Shown here: in pieces, positions 10,632-23,832 of the stretch
Numbering within the stretch: position 1 is the stretch's first letter
Layout: every line of letters starts with the position of its first letter
Source of the DNA: Albugo candida
Taxonomy: Eukaryota > Oomycota > Peronosporomycetes > Albuginales
Length of the DNA stretch: 64,000 nucleotides
Assembly: GCA_040437565.1 (NCBI GenBank)
Contig: JBDOQK010000032.1
Span: 310,001 to 374,000 of the forward strand
Reading direction: 5' to 3'
The notes under the pieces: generated by a model
Databases searched by the model: none
Told to the model about the DNA's origin: nothing
Seen by the model: the letters and a program-made list of their open reading frames with translations, nothing else
Program-made: the position numbers and the translations under genes

Positions 10632-10953
10632 GATAAAGTCTCCAGAGCAAATGCACAGTTGTCGACAAACGAATGATAGATGAACAAGAAGCACGCTAAA
10701 TGAAGATAGCTGTCCGAGCTGTACTCCGACTACAGTGACTATTCTTTTCGTCATGGAATATGTCAATCGTTCCGCGTTATCTCTGATTGATTGCACTCGG
10801 CCAACGCGCCTTCTTACGTCACATTTCATCACTTTTGTATACTTTTGTTTTACGCGCGTGTATACCGTCTTCTAATATAAATATTACGATACTCTCAAAA
10901 TAGGAAGCCTTAAGAAACACCACCCGATACATTCGATCGGATAGCGCCTTATC

Positions 10954-12978
10954 ATGACGTACACCGGCGACTACGTCTTCACAAAGACGCTCACAGAACA
11001 AGAGAAACTTCAAATACAAGAAAAGGCCATCACGAAACTCACCGAAATCATCGGCGTCGAAGTGGATAATGTCATGGCGGTACGTAATCGATCCTCTTTT
11101 GCACCATACAAAGTGAGAATGCAATCCACCAAACGCGAAGAGAATGAGAAAAGGAAACACACAACGCCTCAAATCGGTCTCAATATCAATTTTCAACTTA
11201 TACAAATGCATTTATTATATCAAAAAGTCTGTAGGAGTGTGAGATTTGAAAATGTTGGCTGAATGTCGTGTCTGCCTCTCATCAAGAAACGTCCAGCAGC
11301 AAGCCAAGTCGCTAAATATGACGAGAATGGACATCAATCGCTCCTTTCGGCCCACAAATGGATAGACACTGGTCATACACTGATATACAAAGTGGTTGGC
11401 CGATAAAGTGAGATCTCTTTGGGCCGGAGGGGCTTTATGTCTGAGCAGTCAAACACCGCCTTTGATTTGGTTTCTTGGGCTTGCTGCTGGATGGAGTATT
11501 CTCCGTGCTTTTTTGGTTCTTTGCTATTGCTTTGATTGTATATTGACCCGTAGCACTCTACACATATCTTACCCGTTTCTTTATTTTATATTGCCTTATG
11601 AAACTATTCACAACGGCTGCCTTCAGGAATACGTGCTGGTTATGGTCGCGAACAAGAAGAGCATGACACAAATCGCCCACGATCTGATCGATTTTATCGG
11701 TGATGAAGCTGCAAATGAGTTTGTCACTTGGCTCAGTACAGCACTCCCCACGTTCGAAACACCAACGGGTAGCAGTGAGAAGAGTAAAGTATCGGCCGAA
11801 TCGTCCACAAAGCCAATTAACGAAACCAAACGCGAGAGCAGTCATGAGAAGAAAGTAAAGACGTCTCATACAAAAACAAGCAAAGCGACAAAGAAGAGAA
11901 ATGTCAAAGACGAATCAAATCACATGTCGTCGACAAAAAGCTCCACGAAAACGACAATCAAACTGAGCAGATCAAAGGATCAGGATATAAAGCAAGTGCT
12001 GGCGAAACGATCGCAACGATTTGGAATCACGAAAGAAAACACCGAAGACACACGTCATGAGGAAGGAACGAACAAGAGAAAATCATCAAAAATGGATTCA
12101 AATTCTCAGAAAAAAGCCTCTCGAGTGACTGAATTATTGGGACCTCCCGTCAACGTCGACCAAGCACAACTCGATGCTCGTGATGGTAGAAAACATAGAA
12201 GAACTCGTTCTCGATCGCCGACACGCAATACAAGCGACCGAACTCTTACTGGAACACCACAACGCTCACAAAGAGATTCAAATACCGCAGAAGCAAATAC
12301 CCGTCAACGCCGGACGGGGGAATGGGCTTCCACCGGTAAAGATAAAAGCATGCAATCGTCCTCCCCATCACACGAGAAAATGCACAAGAAGCGGTATGAA
12401 CAGCACGCCTATGGCTATCCGGTACCTCGAGGATTCAACGGCTACCCGCCAATGGTTTGTACACATCAAGTAAACAATCTGAATTCGCTATATGACTCAC
12501 AATTTTTCGTACTTTGTAGCCTTATGGTCCACCTGGCGCTGGAATGTTTTTCGGAGGTCCCGGGCCGTGTCCGCCTCCAATGCCTTATGGTATGGGCTTC
12601 CCATCTCCAGGCTATCCCACTCATCCGAATGCCGCGAAACGCTTCAATGAGCCCATATCTGGTCCTGTTCCAATGTCGGCGCCAAGTGGAATGACGAGAC
12701 GAAATCCGGGCAGAATATTTCCACGAGGTCGTCCATTTCTCAATAAGAGTTGGGTGAATCCTGAGACGGCAAAAAAGACTGAGAGCAATGAGCAGCCTTT
12801 GGGAAATGAAGATGGAGCTGTCACAATCACGTACAATCCTCCACAGAACTCGAAATTCACATCGCATGTAACACGTCCACGCTTCCAGAATAAAACTTGG
12901 GTCCGCACCGAAACCCAAAACGAAAGCGATTTATCGGAATCCTTACCAGTGACACCGCCTCAAGAATCAAAAGAGTAG
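10954..12978 (+). CDS. Protein with ZC3H14/Nab2-type N-terminal PWI-like domain
   Basis: Exons 10954-11079, 11627-12454 and 12520-12978 give 470 residues. Across the first junction the protein reads EIIGVEVDNVMA then EYVLVMVANKKS and FVTWLSTAL. This is the N-terminal PWI-like helical fold of ZC3H14/Nab2, nuclear poly(A)-RNA-binding proteins in which this domain contacts export and mRNP partners. The middle (about 90-290) is Lys/Ser-rich with an RSRSPTR patch, then PYG/GPPG/Pro-Gly-rich sequence (about 300-350). The C-terminus has two related short motifs, RGRPFLNKSWV and RPRFQNKTWV. The CCCH zinc fingers of ZC3H14 are not seen. The first intron (547 bp) is ten times longer than the others in the window and may hide an exon or regulatory sequence. 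Confidence 0.75.
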
Positions 12979-13045
12979 AAAATGGAATCGATTTGGCAAT
13001 GAAACAGATGCTGGAAAGGAACGATCTGAAAGCTGATTAGAAGTG

Positions 13046-15183
13046 GCTTGGGTCGGTAGATCGTTCTCAGGCTTGTAATGCCCGCTCTTTCTTTTCTGTA
13101 AGCTCAATGGAGACATCTTTGATCCAAGTACGCGTACCTCTTCCTCTATGCTCAGATCCATGGCGTCCATCCCTCGTACATCTCACACAGATTATCGACA
13201 CTTGTCGCTTCGTCAATGAGCCATTGAGCCTGTTCGGGCACGGACAATGGCGCGGAAAGTGTTCCTTGCGGGTAGCTTTGCACCCGACCGTTCAATTTGG
13301 AATGAATTCTTTCCATCACTTGGATACCAAATCGATTATGCTTTCCAGACGACTCCGTGTCGGCAGATTCTTCCGATTTGGCGAATGGATCGCTTTCGTT
13401 CGATTGCATGGCCGCTGATATCTCATACACACTTTGTGTGACACGAAAGAACAGTTCCAAGCATTTCTGAACCGTTTGTACGAATCGTTCCATCTCGCGT
13501 ATCGTTTTTGGATCCTCCAGCGCCAGACACAAAGTCAGTAGCGGGCGTAGATGTTGTCCGGCAGACTCGAGTTGTATCGACTCGCTGTCATTGAGAAATT
13601 GCTCCATGGACTCCTTCCATTCCGTAAGCTTCGACTCATTCAACTGGACGCATTTCCGCTCATGTGCTTCCAAAAGCAGTCTCAATGGCTCGAGACTGTC
13701 TCCTTTCAACGCTTGCACACTTTTCAACAAAATATTTCCTAGTCGCTCATTCTCTGTGAAGAAAGCCCCAAGCTTCTCTGAAGCCTCTGCGTCGGTACGT
13801 TTCGCGTCCTTCGTCTTGAGCGCACTCGCTTGCTTATAAAGCCCTTGTAGCAGAGATACAAAGTCGTGGATGGTGTCCCGTGCACCATTCGCGTGCTCGA
13901 TGAGCTCTTTGGATGTCGCTGCAATTGTCAAATGCATACGCTCAAGACATTCTTCCTTACCGAGTTGGACGCTTTCCAAAGACGCATTCGCATCATCGCA
14001 TAGACGCTTGAGTTCCTGGACACTCTCCTCGGTCTCCAATATGCGCTCACGCTCATCGACGAGCNNNNNNNNNNNNNNNNNNNNNNNNNNNNNNNNNNNN
14101 NNNNNNNNNNNNNNNNNNNNNNNNNNNNNNNNNNNNNNNNNNNNNNNNNNNNNNNNNNNNNNNNGCTTGGGTCGGTAGATCGTTCTCAGGCTTGTAATGC
14201 CCGCTCTTTCTTTTCTGTAAGCTCAATGGAGACATCTTTGATCCAAGTACGCGTACCTCTTCCTCTATGCTCAGATCCATGGCGTCCATCCCTCGTACAT
14301 CTCACACAGATTATCGACACTTGTCGCTTCGTCAATGAGCCATTGAGCCTGTTCGGGCACGGACAATGGCGCGGAAAGTGTTCCTTGCGGGTAGCTTTGC
14401 ACCCGACCGTTCAATTTGGAATGAATTCTTTCCATCACTTGGATACCAAATCGATTATGCTTTCCAGACGACTCCGTGTCGGCAGATTCTTCCGATTTGG
14501 CGAATGGATCGCTTTCGTTCGATTGCATGGCCGCTGATATCTCATACACACTTTGTGTGACACGAAAGAACAGTTCCAAGCATTTCTGAACCGTTTGTAC
14601 GAATCGTTCCATCTCGCGTATCGTTTTTGGATCCTCCAGCGCCAGACACAAAGTCAGTAGCGGGCGTAGATGTTGTCCGGCAGACTCGAGTTGTATCGAC
14701 TCGCTGTCATTGAGAAATTGCTCCATGGACTCCTTCCATTCCGTAAGCTTCGACTCATTCAACTGGACGCATTTCCGCTCATGTGCTTCCAAAAGCAGTC
14801 TCAATGGCTCGAGACTGTCTCCTTTCAACGCTTGCACACTTTTCAACAAAATATTTCCTAGTCGCTCATTCTCTGTGAAGAAAGCCCCAAGCTTCTCTGA
14901 AGCCTCTGCGTCGGTACGTTTCGCGTCCTTCGTCTTGAGCGCACTCGCTTGCTTATAAAGCCCTTGTAGCAGAGATACAAAGTCGTGGATGGTGTCCCGT
15001 GCACCATTCGCGTGCTCGATGAGCTCTTTGGATGTCGCTGCAATTGTCAAATGCATACGCTCAAGACATTCTTCCTTACCGAGTTGGACGCTTTCCAAAG
15101 ACGCATTCGCATCATCGCATAGACGCTTGAGTTCCTGGACACTCTCCTCGGTCTCCAATATGCGCTCACGCTCATCGACGAGC
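13046..15183. repeat. Assembly overlap: 1019-bp copy around N gap 14065-14164
   Basis: 13046-14064 and 14165-15183 read the same at a constant offset of 1119. The unit contains the SMG1 3' end, so the FATC tail and stop appear twice (13152 and 14271). Only one exists in the gene. Confidence 0.93.
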
Positions 15184-18100
15184 GATATCTGCTCGTCGAT
15201 CAATTCGTTTAGCAAACTCACTCCAACGCGGTCAACGTGTCGGGGCTTCGCGTTCGAATTACTCGCAGCTTCCCTTCGCGAGGATTCAATGAGAAGGATC
15301 CCGCGCATCACATCGCCAAATTCACGAATGTGCCCGAGCACACGTTTATATCGTCCGATATCCGCCGCCTCCTCTTCACGCCTCTCTTCTGCGTCGTGTA
15401 CGATCTTCTCCATCACATTTACTTGCTTCAATAAAGCGTCTAATTCCGCGGTATGAGATTCCAAGACAGAAATCAATTGCGGTCGGGTAGCGATTCTATC
15501 GGCGATGATTGGAAGGCATTGATCACATGTCCATAGGAGATATCGACGTCGACATTCGACTTTGTTTTGTTGCGTACGGATCATCGCTGCTCGTGCGGTG
15601 ACAAGCTGCGTTCTGCGTTGGGTGCACGAAGCCTTCTCCACTGATTCTTTGACTCGATTGAGAGCCGATTCGACCGTATGGAACCATTCATTGCCGACAT
15701 CACTGCTCCACGTCGATGGTAAAATATCTTCCAACTGATNNNNNNNNNNNNNNNNNNNNNNNNNNNNNNNNNNNNNNNNNNNNNNNNNNNNNNNNNNNNN
15801 NNNNNNNNNNNNNNNNNNNNNNNNNNNNNNNNNNNNNNNCATCGACGAGCGATATCTGCTCGTCGATCAATTCGTTTAGCAAACTCACTCCAACGCGGTC
15901 AACGTGTCGGGGCTTCGCGTTCGAATTACTCGCAGCTTCCCTTCGCGAGGATTCAATGAGAAGGATCCCGCGCATCACATCGCCAAATTCACGAATGTGC
16001 CCGAGCACACGTTTATATCGTCCGATATCCGCCGCCTCCTCTTCACGCCTCTCTTCTGCGTCGTGTACGATCTTCTCCATCACATTTACTTGCTTCAATA
16101 AAGCGTCTAATTCCGCGGTATGAGATTCCAAGACAGAAATCAATTGCGGTCGGGTAGCGATTCTATCGGCGATGATTGGAAGGCATTGATCACATGTCCA
16201 TAGGAGATATCGACGTCGACATTCGACTTTGTTTTGTTGCGTACGGATCATCGCTGCTCGTGCGGTGACAAGCTGCGTTCTGCGTTGGGTGCACGAAGCC
16301 TTCTCCACTGATTCTTTGACTCGATTGAGAGCCGATTCGACCGTATGGAACCATTCATTGCCGACATCACTGCTCCACGTCGATGGTAAAATATCTTCCA
16401 ACTGATTGCTTAAGAACGCTTCCCAATCGGCGATCGTCTCGAGCCACCTCTGCTCGTTCCGTACAGCTTGTTCGAGTGCGTTTTGTAGAGGGAGTAACAT
16501 GTGTTTCGATACGAAAGATATCATCTCTTCTTCAATGAGTTTGTCGGCTTGTAAGCCTCTCGAGTCGCGAATGGCTCGTGAGACGCGGAGACAGAGATGT
16601 TGGAAGTCCGTTTGTGCTTCAGATCGATCTTTGAGAGCATATATCTGGGCAAAGGAGTCCAATGATTCATTCCATTTCTCTATTTCGCGTCTGCGTGGCG
16701 TCTCGACTTTGCTGGGATTCTGCATGAGCTCAAGAGCAGTCATCAAAATTCCCAAATAGAGCTCTTCTGTCGATGAGACAACGCCAATAATTTCATTCAT
16801 TGCGTCCGCTACGGAATCGTTCAAAAGATCAGACGCATTCAGTCGACGTAACGAGCTTTTCGACAGATTCGAGAGCTTCATGGCAGCTCCAAGTGAGCAC
16901 GTAAGACTTCTCGCTGTCCAAAGTGAGTTTGGAATGCGATTTCCAATCGTACGGATCCATTGAGAGCACACGAGCTTCAGGAAGCGATGATGTTGCGCAT
17001 TTGATAATTTGATTTGTCCGACAGAGTCTTTCAAATTGTTCAAATCGATTTCCAATGCACAAAGTGCGATTTCGTGTGCGCTGTTCTCTCCTTTGACATC
17101 CATTTCGTATCCAATTCGATCGATTTCCACGAGGAATTGCTCACTTTGTTGGAGGCTTCGCGCGGTGCTTTGATTCCAAAGACTTTTATCGATTGCATTT
17201 TGGAATTCTTTCAATTCGATCGATTGCATACAATCGAATCGATAAAGCAGTTTTTCGCATCGTTTCCACCACTCAAAGTACACGTCTTCTTTCAGCAGCT
17301 CATAGCCATTTGCATCGCGATGCAACTCTGCATACTCGGCGACATAGCTCCCACACGACGACATAATGTCACGAAATCGATGGACGAAATGGCGAAACGA
17401 TTGATGGAGCAGAGTCTTCCCGGAAAGCTCGAGCGCATCGACGTCATCGCGCGTGGAATTGCCGTCGTATTCGGTCACCTGGAGCTTCCAGCCGACGATC
17501 TGTTCGTGTCGGGCTTTGCATTCCTCCATGAACGCCTCCACTCGCTCGCGTACATTTTGAATCTTACTCGAATTCGATTGTATGAATACCGCAGCTTTCG
17601 CTTCGAATGCTTTGAGCTGTTGTCTGATCTCATTCTCACGTCGAAGAAGCGTTTGAAACGATTGATATTCCTTCATTAGCGCTCGGAAATGGTTGGGAAG
17701 TGGTTGTGATACTCGTGTCCAGGCTTTCTCGAGTGCAGAAGCCAACTCATTCGCTTGCTGTCTTCGCTCCTCGGCACGCGAAAGGAACAGCGACATATTG
17801 ATACAAAGCTCCATACGACTTTTCTCTTGATTCTGTGCATCCATTCCATCTGTCCATTCCACCAGCGGATCGTACGCAAACGCCTCCATAAGCGTCAGAA
17901 TGCTTTCACGATTCTCTGCATCGCGGACTTTGCGTAATGTGTCTTCAAGCACACATCGAAAGCTTCCCTGTGTTCCCATCAATCCGTAGACGTCCTTCAT
18001 CATTGGTGTCAGACGGAAGGGAACGCGCTCGGGCACTTTGAGTAATCTCCCGCGATCGAAACACACATTGAAATCGATATGAAGCGCTTCTCCGGTTTCC

Positions 18101-21100
18101 TGACACAATAAAATGTTGTCTAAATGACGATCGCCGACGCCGAGGACGTAGCCGAGCACCGACATGATCGCCATGGAGCGCTGAAGTCGTTCCACATTCA
18201 TCGATGCGTGCGCGATATCATCAGCTTGACTCATAATCTCATGCTTGAGAACATCGCGTGGCATCTGACCCGCAAGCTCATTGTAAATGCTCTTGAGCGT
18301 CTCATGCGGTCGACTTGCGGCAATTTGAGAGATACCGTGCTCCTTGAGCTTTGCGTAAAACGCGGCTGTAGGAACAGCAGATTCCAAGCGATCGTCAATG
18401 AATTTCCACGTCGAGTAAATGTGATAAAATGACGTCACATTCGGAACCATTTGGATGAGTCCGGCGGTCTCCGACAGCGGGACGACATGATACAATCGAA
18501 CGGAGCGTTTGGGGCCTAACGACTGATTCATTGCCTGTAGTAATTGCATGACGCGATCATCGAGACGTAAGTCTTCGCGGGCTTTGAGCAGATAGTGAAA
18601 GCTTTGGCCGTTGGATGCGATGAAATGGAGTTGTTTTGGCTTTGTTTTCGTCTTGAGAATCGTTACATTCGGATCAATTCGCGTGATACAAAGCGGTTCT
18701 TTGACGATACTTCCCGGCAGAGGCACAGGCTGTGTGGCGCTTGCGGCTAAAATGGGAGAGATCTCATCGAGAGGAAGGATGTCTTGTGTCGTTGCTATCA
18801 GCGTTTCCAGTAGAGATGCAAATGGAGCCCACGTATCAGCTACAATCGGCACATCCTCCGTGTCGGAGAGAGCACATTGCTGCTTGAGATGATCGATCGC
18901 CGAGTCGATAGAGACGCTGTAGAGTGAGAGAAAGCGATTCTCATGAGGCGTTCGAGCTCTTGCGCTTCCAATTGTTTCATTCCAAACATCGTCAAGCGTT
19001 TTAAGAATCGGACGCATCAACGCTTTGTATTTGCGATGCCCCAACGCTTTCTTCTCCGATAAAGAGAGCGTCATGTTCTTGGCGACACGTGCGTTTTCTT
19101 TGGTGAGTGTGGAAGCACGTCGCGAGACATCTGCTTCCAATTTCGTGAGCGTCATGATCCAGGCTTCTTCCCACAACACAGAGATTCGTTGGAGCTCATG
19201 AACGACACTGGAGACCCGCAAGACGTGTTCTAAAGATTGGGTGCGAAGTAGTGTCATAATACGATCAATCGCGACGGAAGGATTCGGTTTGAGAGCTTCC
19301 ACGACGATAATGTACGTAATACTTTGCGGGTAACGTGTTGCCATACGACAGAGAAGCGCTGTCAGTTCCGATACAATCAAACCGCACGGATGTGTGAGTC
19401 GAGCGACAAGTTGAGACGCCATTTTCAGCCATAAAGAAAGCGAGCACGTTGTGAAATACGCTGATATTTTCGGTAAGAGATTTGGCATCCATTCGCATTG
19501 CATAAGCAGTCGGAGAAATCGCACACATAATTTGATGGAAAGTGCTTCTCCGCAGAGAGTTGCGTATCTGTTGTACCCGTCCATCGCCATCGCAAACGCT
19601 GCAGTCGGATCCGCGTCGACTACATTTTCTGACAATTGAAAAAGCGGTTGGATTGGGTTTTGGGTCTCCGCGGACTTCCGTGCGTTCCCGTACGCATAAC
19701 ACCAGTCGGCGTATGCGAGCCACACGCTCGAGCAAGTGGGCGCCAGGTGCACCGCTGCATTCAATCGTTTCCAATCCCGTGGACCTTGGAGGATTCGGTC
19801 CAATTGAGCGTCGACTTGAAACGATTTGACTTCACCGATCGCAATCAAACTCAATGCGACTGCTTCCTTGACGCTCGGTAGCGCTTCCTCGACACTTTCA
19901 AGCTCACAAAGAAGAAAACTGACCAATTCCTCCGTGTCGGTGATCGCGTCATAAGTCGAACGTGTCGATGTGTGCGTGAGAATACGTTCCGAAAACTCAT
20001 AATTTCGCTGTTTCCGTGCGAGTTGAGCGATGTGAATTGCAAATTCCTCGCGAATTGGCGACGGATTTGCGTAAAAGAGCGGAAATGACCACAAACACGC
20101 GTCCAAAAGGGATGGGTCGCGGTACAGAGAAAAGACTTTCATTTGTTGCTCCACGTGAGTGACGTTGAGACTGCCGAGAAAAAGCAGCTGAGGAGCTTCC
20201 AAAGTCGGTTCCTGAAGGATCCTTTCCGTGACACGATTCACGTCAATGGAATTGGCAGCCGGAGCGTGGACGTAGAGATCCCATTCTGCGAGCTCATCGA
20301 TCTCGAAAGTGGTCCACGGCGTCTTGGAGTCATTGATAAGGCCGTTGTCGGACAGCTGCATTATGGACGCATACCGTTGAATTGTGTTGCATTTTGGTGC
20401 GTCTTCAAAGGCGTTTAGCTTTTGTACAAAGTCGTTGAGCTGTGTCCATCGACGGAGACGAGAACACACGATCACGTAGTCTCTGATACATCCGAAGAAT
20501 GTCGTCGGGGACACATACACTTCACAAAGATCGTTTGAGTTTGTGTATCGCATTAGCGGCTCAAAGAATGCGTCCAAATGCGTCAGAGTGTCTTCATACC
20601 GCAATTCCGCGAGCTGTTGGACGCTACGGAACCATCGGAATAGTGGGAGATTGCTGAACGCCAAAGTGATTTGCTGCAGTCCAAAGAGATCGTCAACGCG
20701 CTCGAGTGTGGCCAGTGGTCGAGCTGCGAGATACAACGCGCTGTCCAGTGCGATAAGTGACGTTCGGAGATCGGAATTGCCTTCCAAAGGAGTGTGTTGA
20801 GTCTGAGCAAAGTGATATCGATGTTCCGCTTGCTGGAACGCTCCGGTGAGACTTCCAATCGCCAGGAAAGACAGCTTACGCGCCATGAACTCTCCCTTTT
20901 GGTCGTAGCAAAGACGAATGAGCTTTGGACGTATTCGATCAAACCAATCGATGCAAACGCGAGCGTTCACGCGGAAGAAAGAGACGACTTTACTTGCATC
21001 CATTTCGTCCAATTCTCCGAGCAAATCGGCTTTTTCCGATGTCACGCGAGCGACACAAATCTCTAAATGACCGATAAACTCTAAAAAGAGATTCTTTGTG

Positions 21101-23832
21101 GTTGAAAATGCAATCGGATCGATCGGTTGGAATGCGAGAAATCGGTCTAAAACGGCTTCCAAGTGCGCCAACGTCTGCGTCGGGCCTCCAAAACACGTTC
21201 GGAGGCGGTGGAGGACACAATACGCCGCAGTATCCCGCACGAGATCCATGGCGTTCCGGCTTGGAATCGCATTTTCACGGCGTGCGTACACAGACATAAC
21301 GCGTTCCAGGCTCCGCCATTGCTCCATAGAGACCTCCGAGGCGCTCCATACGCTTAAAACGCCCTCACAGACTTTGGATGGGAGCAATGATTGACGGCGA
21401 TGCGATGGATTTCGACTGCCGTACAGTATCGCTACTGCCCAAATTTTACTGAGAATCGCCTCAGCGATATATAATCGCATTTTGTTGTCGTGACAGACGC
21501 CAAGTGCGATCGCTACGTTGAATAATGGCACTGCTACTTCCTCATTGTCGTTGTGAGCGTCCGCGATATTCGCCAGCACGTTGAGACACATTTGACGCGT
21601 ATTTCGACAGAGTTCCCCATCAGAGAGTTTCCAATGAATCCAATCGATAAATTGGTGCGTCCATAGGCGACAGCGTATGTTTTTGGAAGCGTTCACAAGC
21701 ACTTTGAGAGCTATTGGCCAGAGACTCTGATACAAAAGTGAGCATACACGCTGCATGAAGTCGTCTGAAGGCTCAGGAATGTTCAATTCGTGTCGATGGA
21801 TGAATGCATACAGCTGTAAAAGCATACAAAGTACCAAACGCCCTGCGGATGTCGCCTCCAGCTGTAGAGTCTTTGTGATCGAGGAAAAGATCGTTTGTGT
21901 ATCGCCGTCCATGAGGCTTTCTGAGCCGCCTGCGAGCGTCACACAAAAGCACGTCGCGTAGAATGTGGCGTCCTCTTCTTTCTCATCGCTAACCAATCGG
22001 AAAATCTCTTCACATAAGCTCTAACAGGTGAATATGAGAACTCGAGCATCCTAATTTGGAAAGAGGCTTACAAGTAAGAATACGTGACGCCCTTGCCTGG
22101 CACACACGACTGCGATTCGGAGGAGCATGGTGAGGGTGTCGGGAAACCGTAAAGGAAGCAGTTGGAGGAGGTATTTGCTCTGTATAATACCAACAGCGAT
22201 GCCAGCGGAAGCTGCTGGAAATGTGTGTAGAGATTCCATGCAAAAGACTCCATGCGATTTCTGTAAAAGCTGATAAAGATCCTGCAGATCGACGCGTTTG
22301 GAGACGAGGAAAGACGTTTGGCAAAGCAGAAATCGACCAGAGAGTAGCTGAGTGAAAGCTGTTGGTTGGATGTCGTTGAGGATGAGAATAAGGCAATCAA
22401 AGCACTTTAGCGGATCGTTTGTGTTGTGGAAAAGGGAATACTCGACACGAGAGATGACCTCCAGCACGCGTTGTAAGAGTACGGATATGGTCGTATGCGT
22501 GATAGAGGACTTTGACATGCAGGCTGCGATGATGAGATAGCATACAATCAACGTACTCAATCGACTATTGGGGCTTTTGGACTTGCATAAAGCCTCGATA
22601 TCCTGTGAGAAATAAGAGGTATGAGAGCGGATAACGCTTGTGAGGAAGGGCGACGTACAGTGCAAAAGGATGTGAGTAATTGGAGACTAAATTCCGAGTG
22701 TTGGGACCATAAGTCTTGCCACGTTTCCAGAATTTTGATGACATACAACCTGTAGGAGAGAGATGAGTTGGAGTGTTACATTCCGGCGATCGTCTACCTG
22801 AGCGTATCGCTGCAGGTTGTGTTCATTGCCCATCCAACGCACACGTCGGCGATATCGATAAAATGAGGCTTTAAATGCTTCATCACAGCGTGTTGAAGCT
22901 GTTTTCGATCGCTGTGTAGCAGTGTTTCTTGGTGCTTCACGATTTGTCTAACGATCATTTCGTCTTCTGTTGAGTTGAGCACAGATTTCCAGACTTGCAT
23001 GATGCGAATCAGTGCAGTTTCCCACTCTAAATACTCTACTGTTCGCTCATTCCACTTGTGTTGGGATGATAGAGCGCTTTTTTTGCTCTTCACTTCGATA
23101 TATTGCACGTCCGCGNNNNNNNNNNNNNNNNNNNNNNNNNNNNNNNNNNNNNNNNNNNNNNNNNNNNNNNNNNNNNNNNNNNNNNNNNNNNNNNNNNNNN
23201 NNNNNNNNNNNNNNNTTCCACTTGTGTTGGGATGATAGAGCGCTTTTTTTGCTCTTCACTTCGATATATTGCACGTCCGCGAAAGCTTTTGTGGCTCCAT
23301 TTGACTGTATAAGAGGTATCCTTTCTGTCGCCCGCATAAGAATGCCAAACGCCCACTCAATGTACCAGTGTTCTCGATCCAAAAGGATAAATTTACTGAT
23401 CCATTCCAAGCATTTTCTCGGACAAAGTCCTCCAAGTATGGAGAGAATTTCCAGCACGTTATCTTTGAGCTGCTGGTGTTGTGATTGATACATAACGGAC
23501 TTTGTCAAAGGCGCTATGAGGATGTCCAAAAGCACGTTAAAGAACGGCTCCATTGCGTTGTAAATGGACAATAATGTCGACGCATTGGCGGAATATAACG
23601 CGTTTTTGTGCGTTTCCAATTGCGTTTGTAGGTACCTTTTGATGCTTAAGAGCGTTTTGTTGCGTTGTTTGAGAGAAATGGCGTCTCCATCGGCGTTTGT
23701 GGCTGTTATTAGCCGGCGAATTGCTTTTTGGAGCTCCTCGATGGAGTGAATTATTTGCGTATTGACTGACGCTGGAGATGGCGGGAAGGTTTTGCCATAA
23801 AATGTCTTATTTGTGGGTGCTGTATTCACCAT
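14271..23832 (-). CDS. SMG1: PI3K-related kinase SMG1 (nonsense-mediated mRNA decay)
   Basis: SMG1 phosphorylates UPF1 to drive nonsense-mediated decay. Exons: 23832-22798, 22749-22659, 22602-22072 and 22020-14271. Exons 1 and 4 contain N gaps. Deleting one copy of each flanking overlap leaves 869, 91, 531 and 7083 nt, all phases agreeing, and about 2857 residues. Helical N-terminal repeats are followed by a PIKK kinase domain: N-lobe near residue 1620, catalytic loop GVGDRHLDNILL near 1790, activation segment HIDFNVCFDRG, then RVPFRLT. A roughly 950-residue C-terminal insertion precedes the FATC end NLCEMYEGWTPWI. That long insertion and the EGW-WI ending are SMG1 hallmarks, separating it from TOR, ATM and ATR. 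Another copy of the last 1 kb, ending at 13152, is an assembly artefact. Confidence 0.93.
15173..16406. repeat. Assembly overlap: 567-bp copy around N gap 15740-15839
   Basis: 15173-15739 and 15840-16406 read the same at offset 667, inside the SMG1 C-terminal insertion. With the neighbouring overlap it makes a short contig (14165-15739) sandwiched between two larger ones. Confidence 0.93.
23050..23281. repeat. Assembly overlap: 66-bp copy around N gap 23116-23215
   Basis: 23050-23115 equals 23216-23281. It lies in SMG1 exon 1. Removing the gap and one copy restores an open frame with the correct splice phase. Confidence 0.93.

Noticed and set aside
13152-14039. A separate 295-codon gene ending with a FATC-like tail
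   Set aside because: Identical to 14271-15158; it is the duplicated contig end of SMG1.
17014-17679. 221-codon plus-strand frame inside SMG1
   Set aside because: Antisense to a conserved kinase gene and no recognisable motif.
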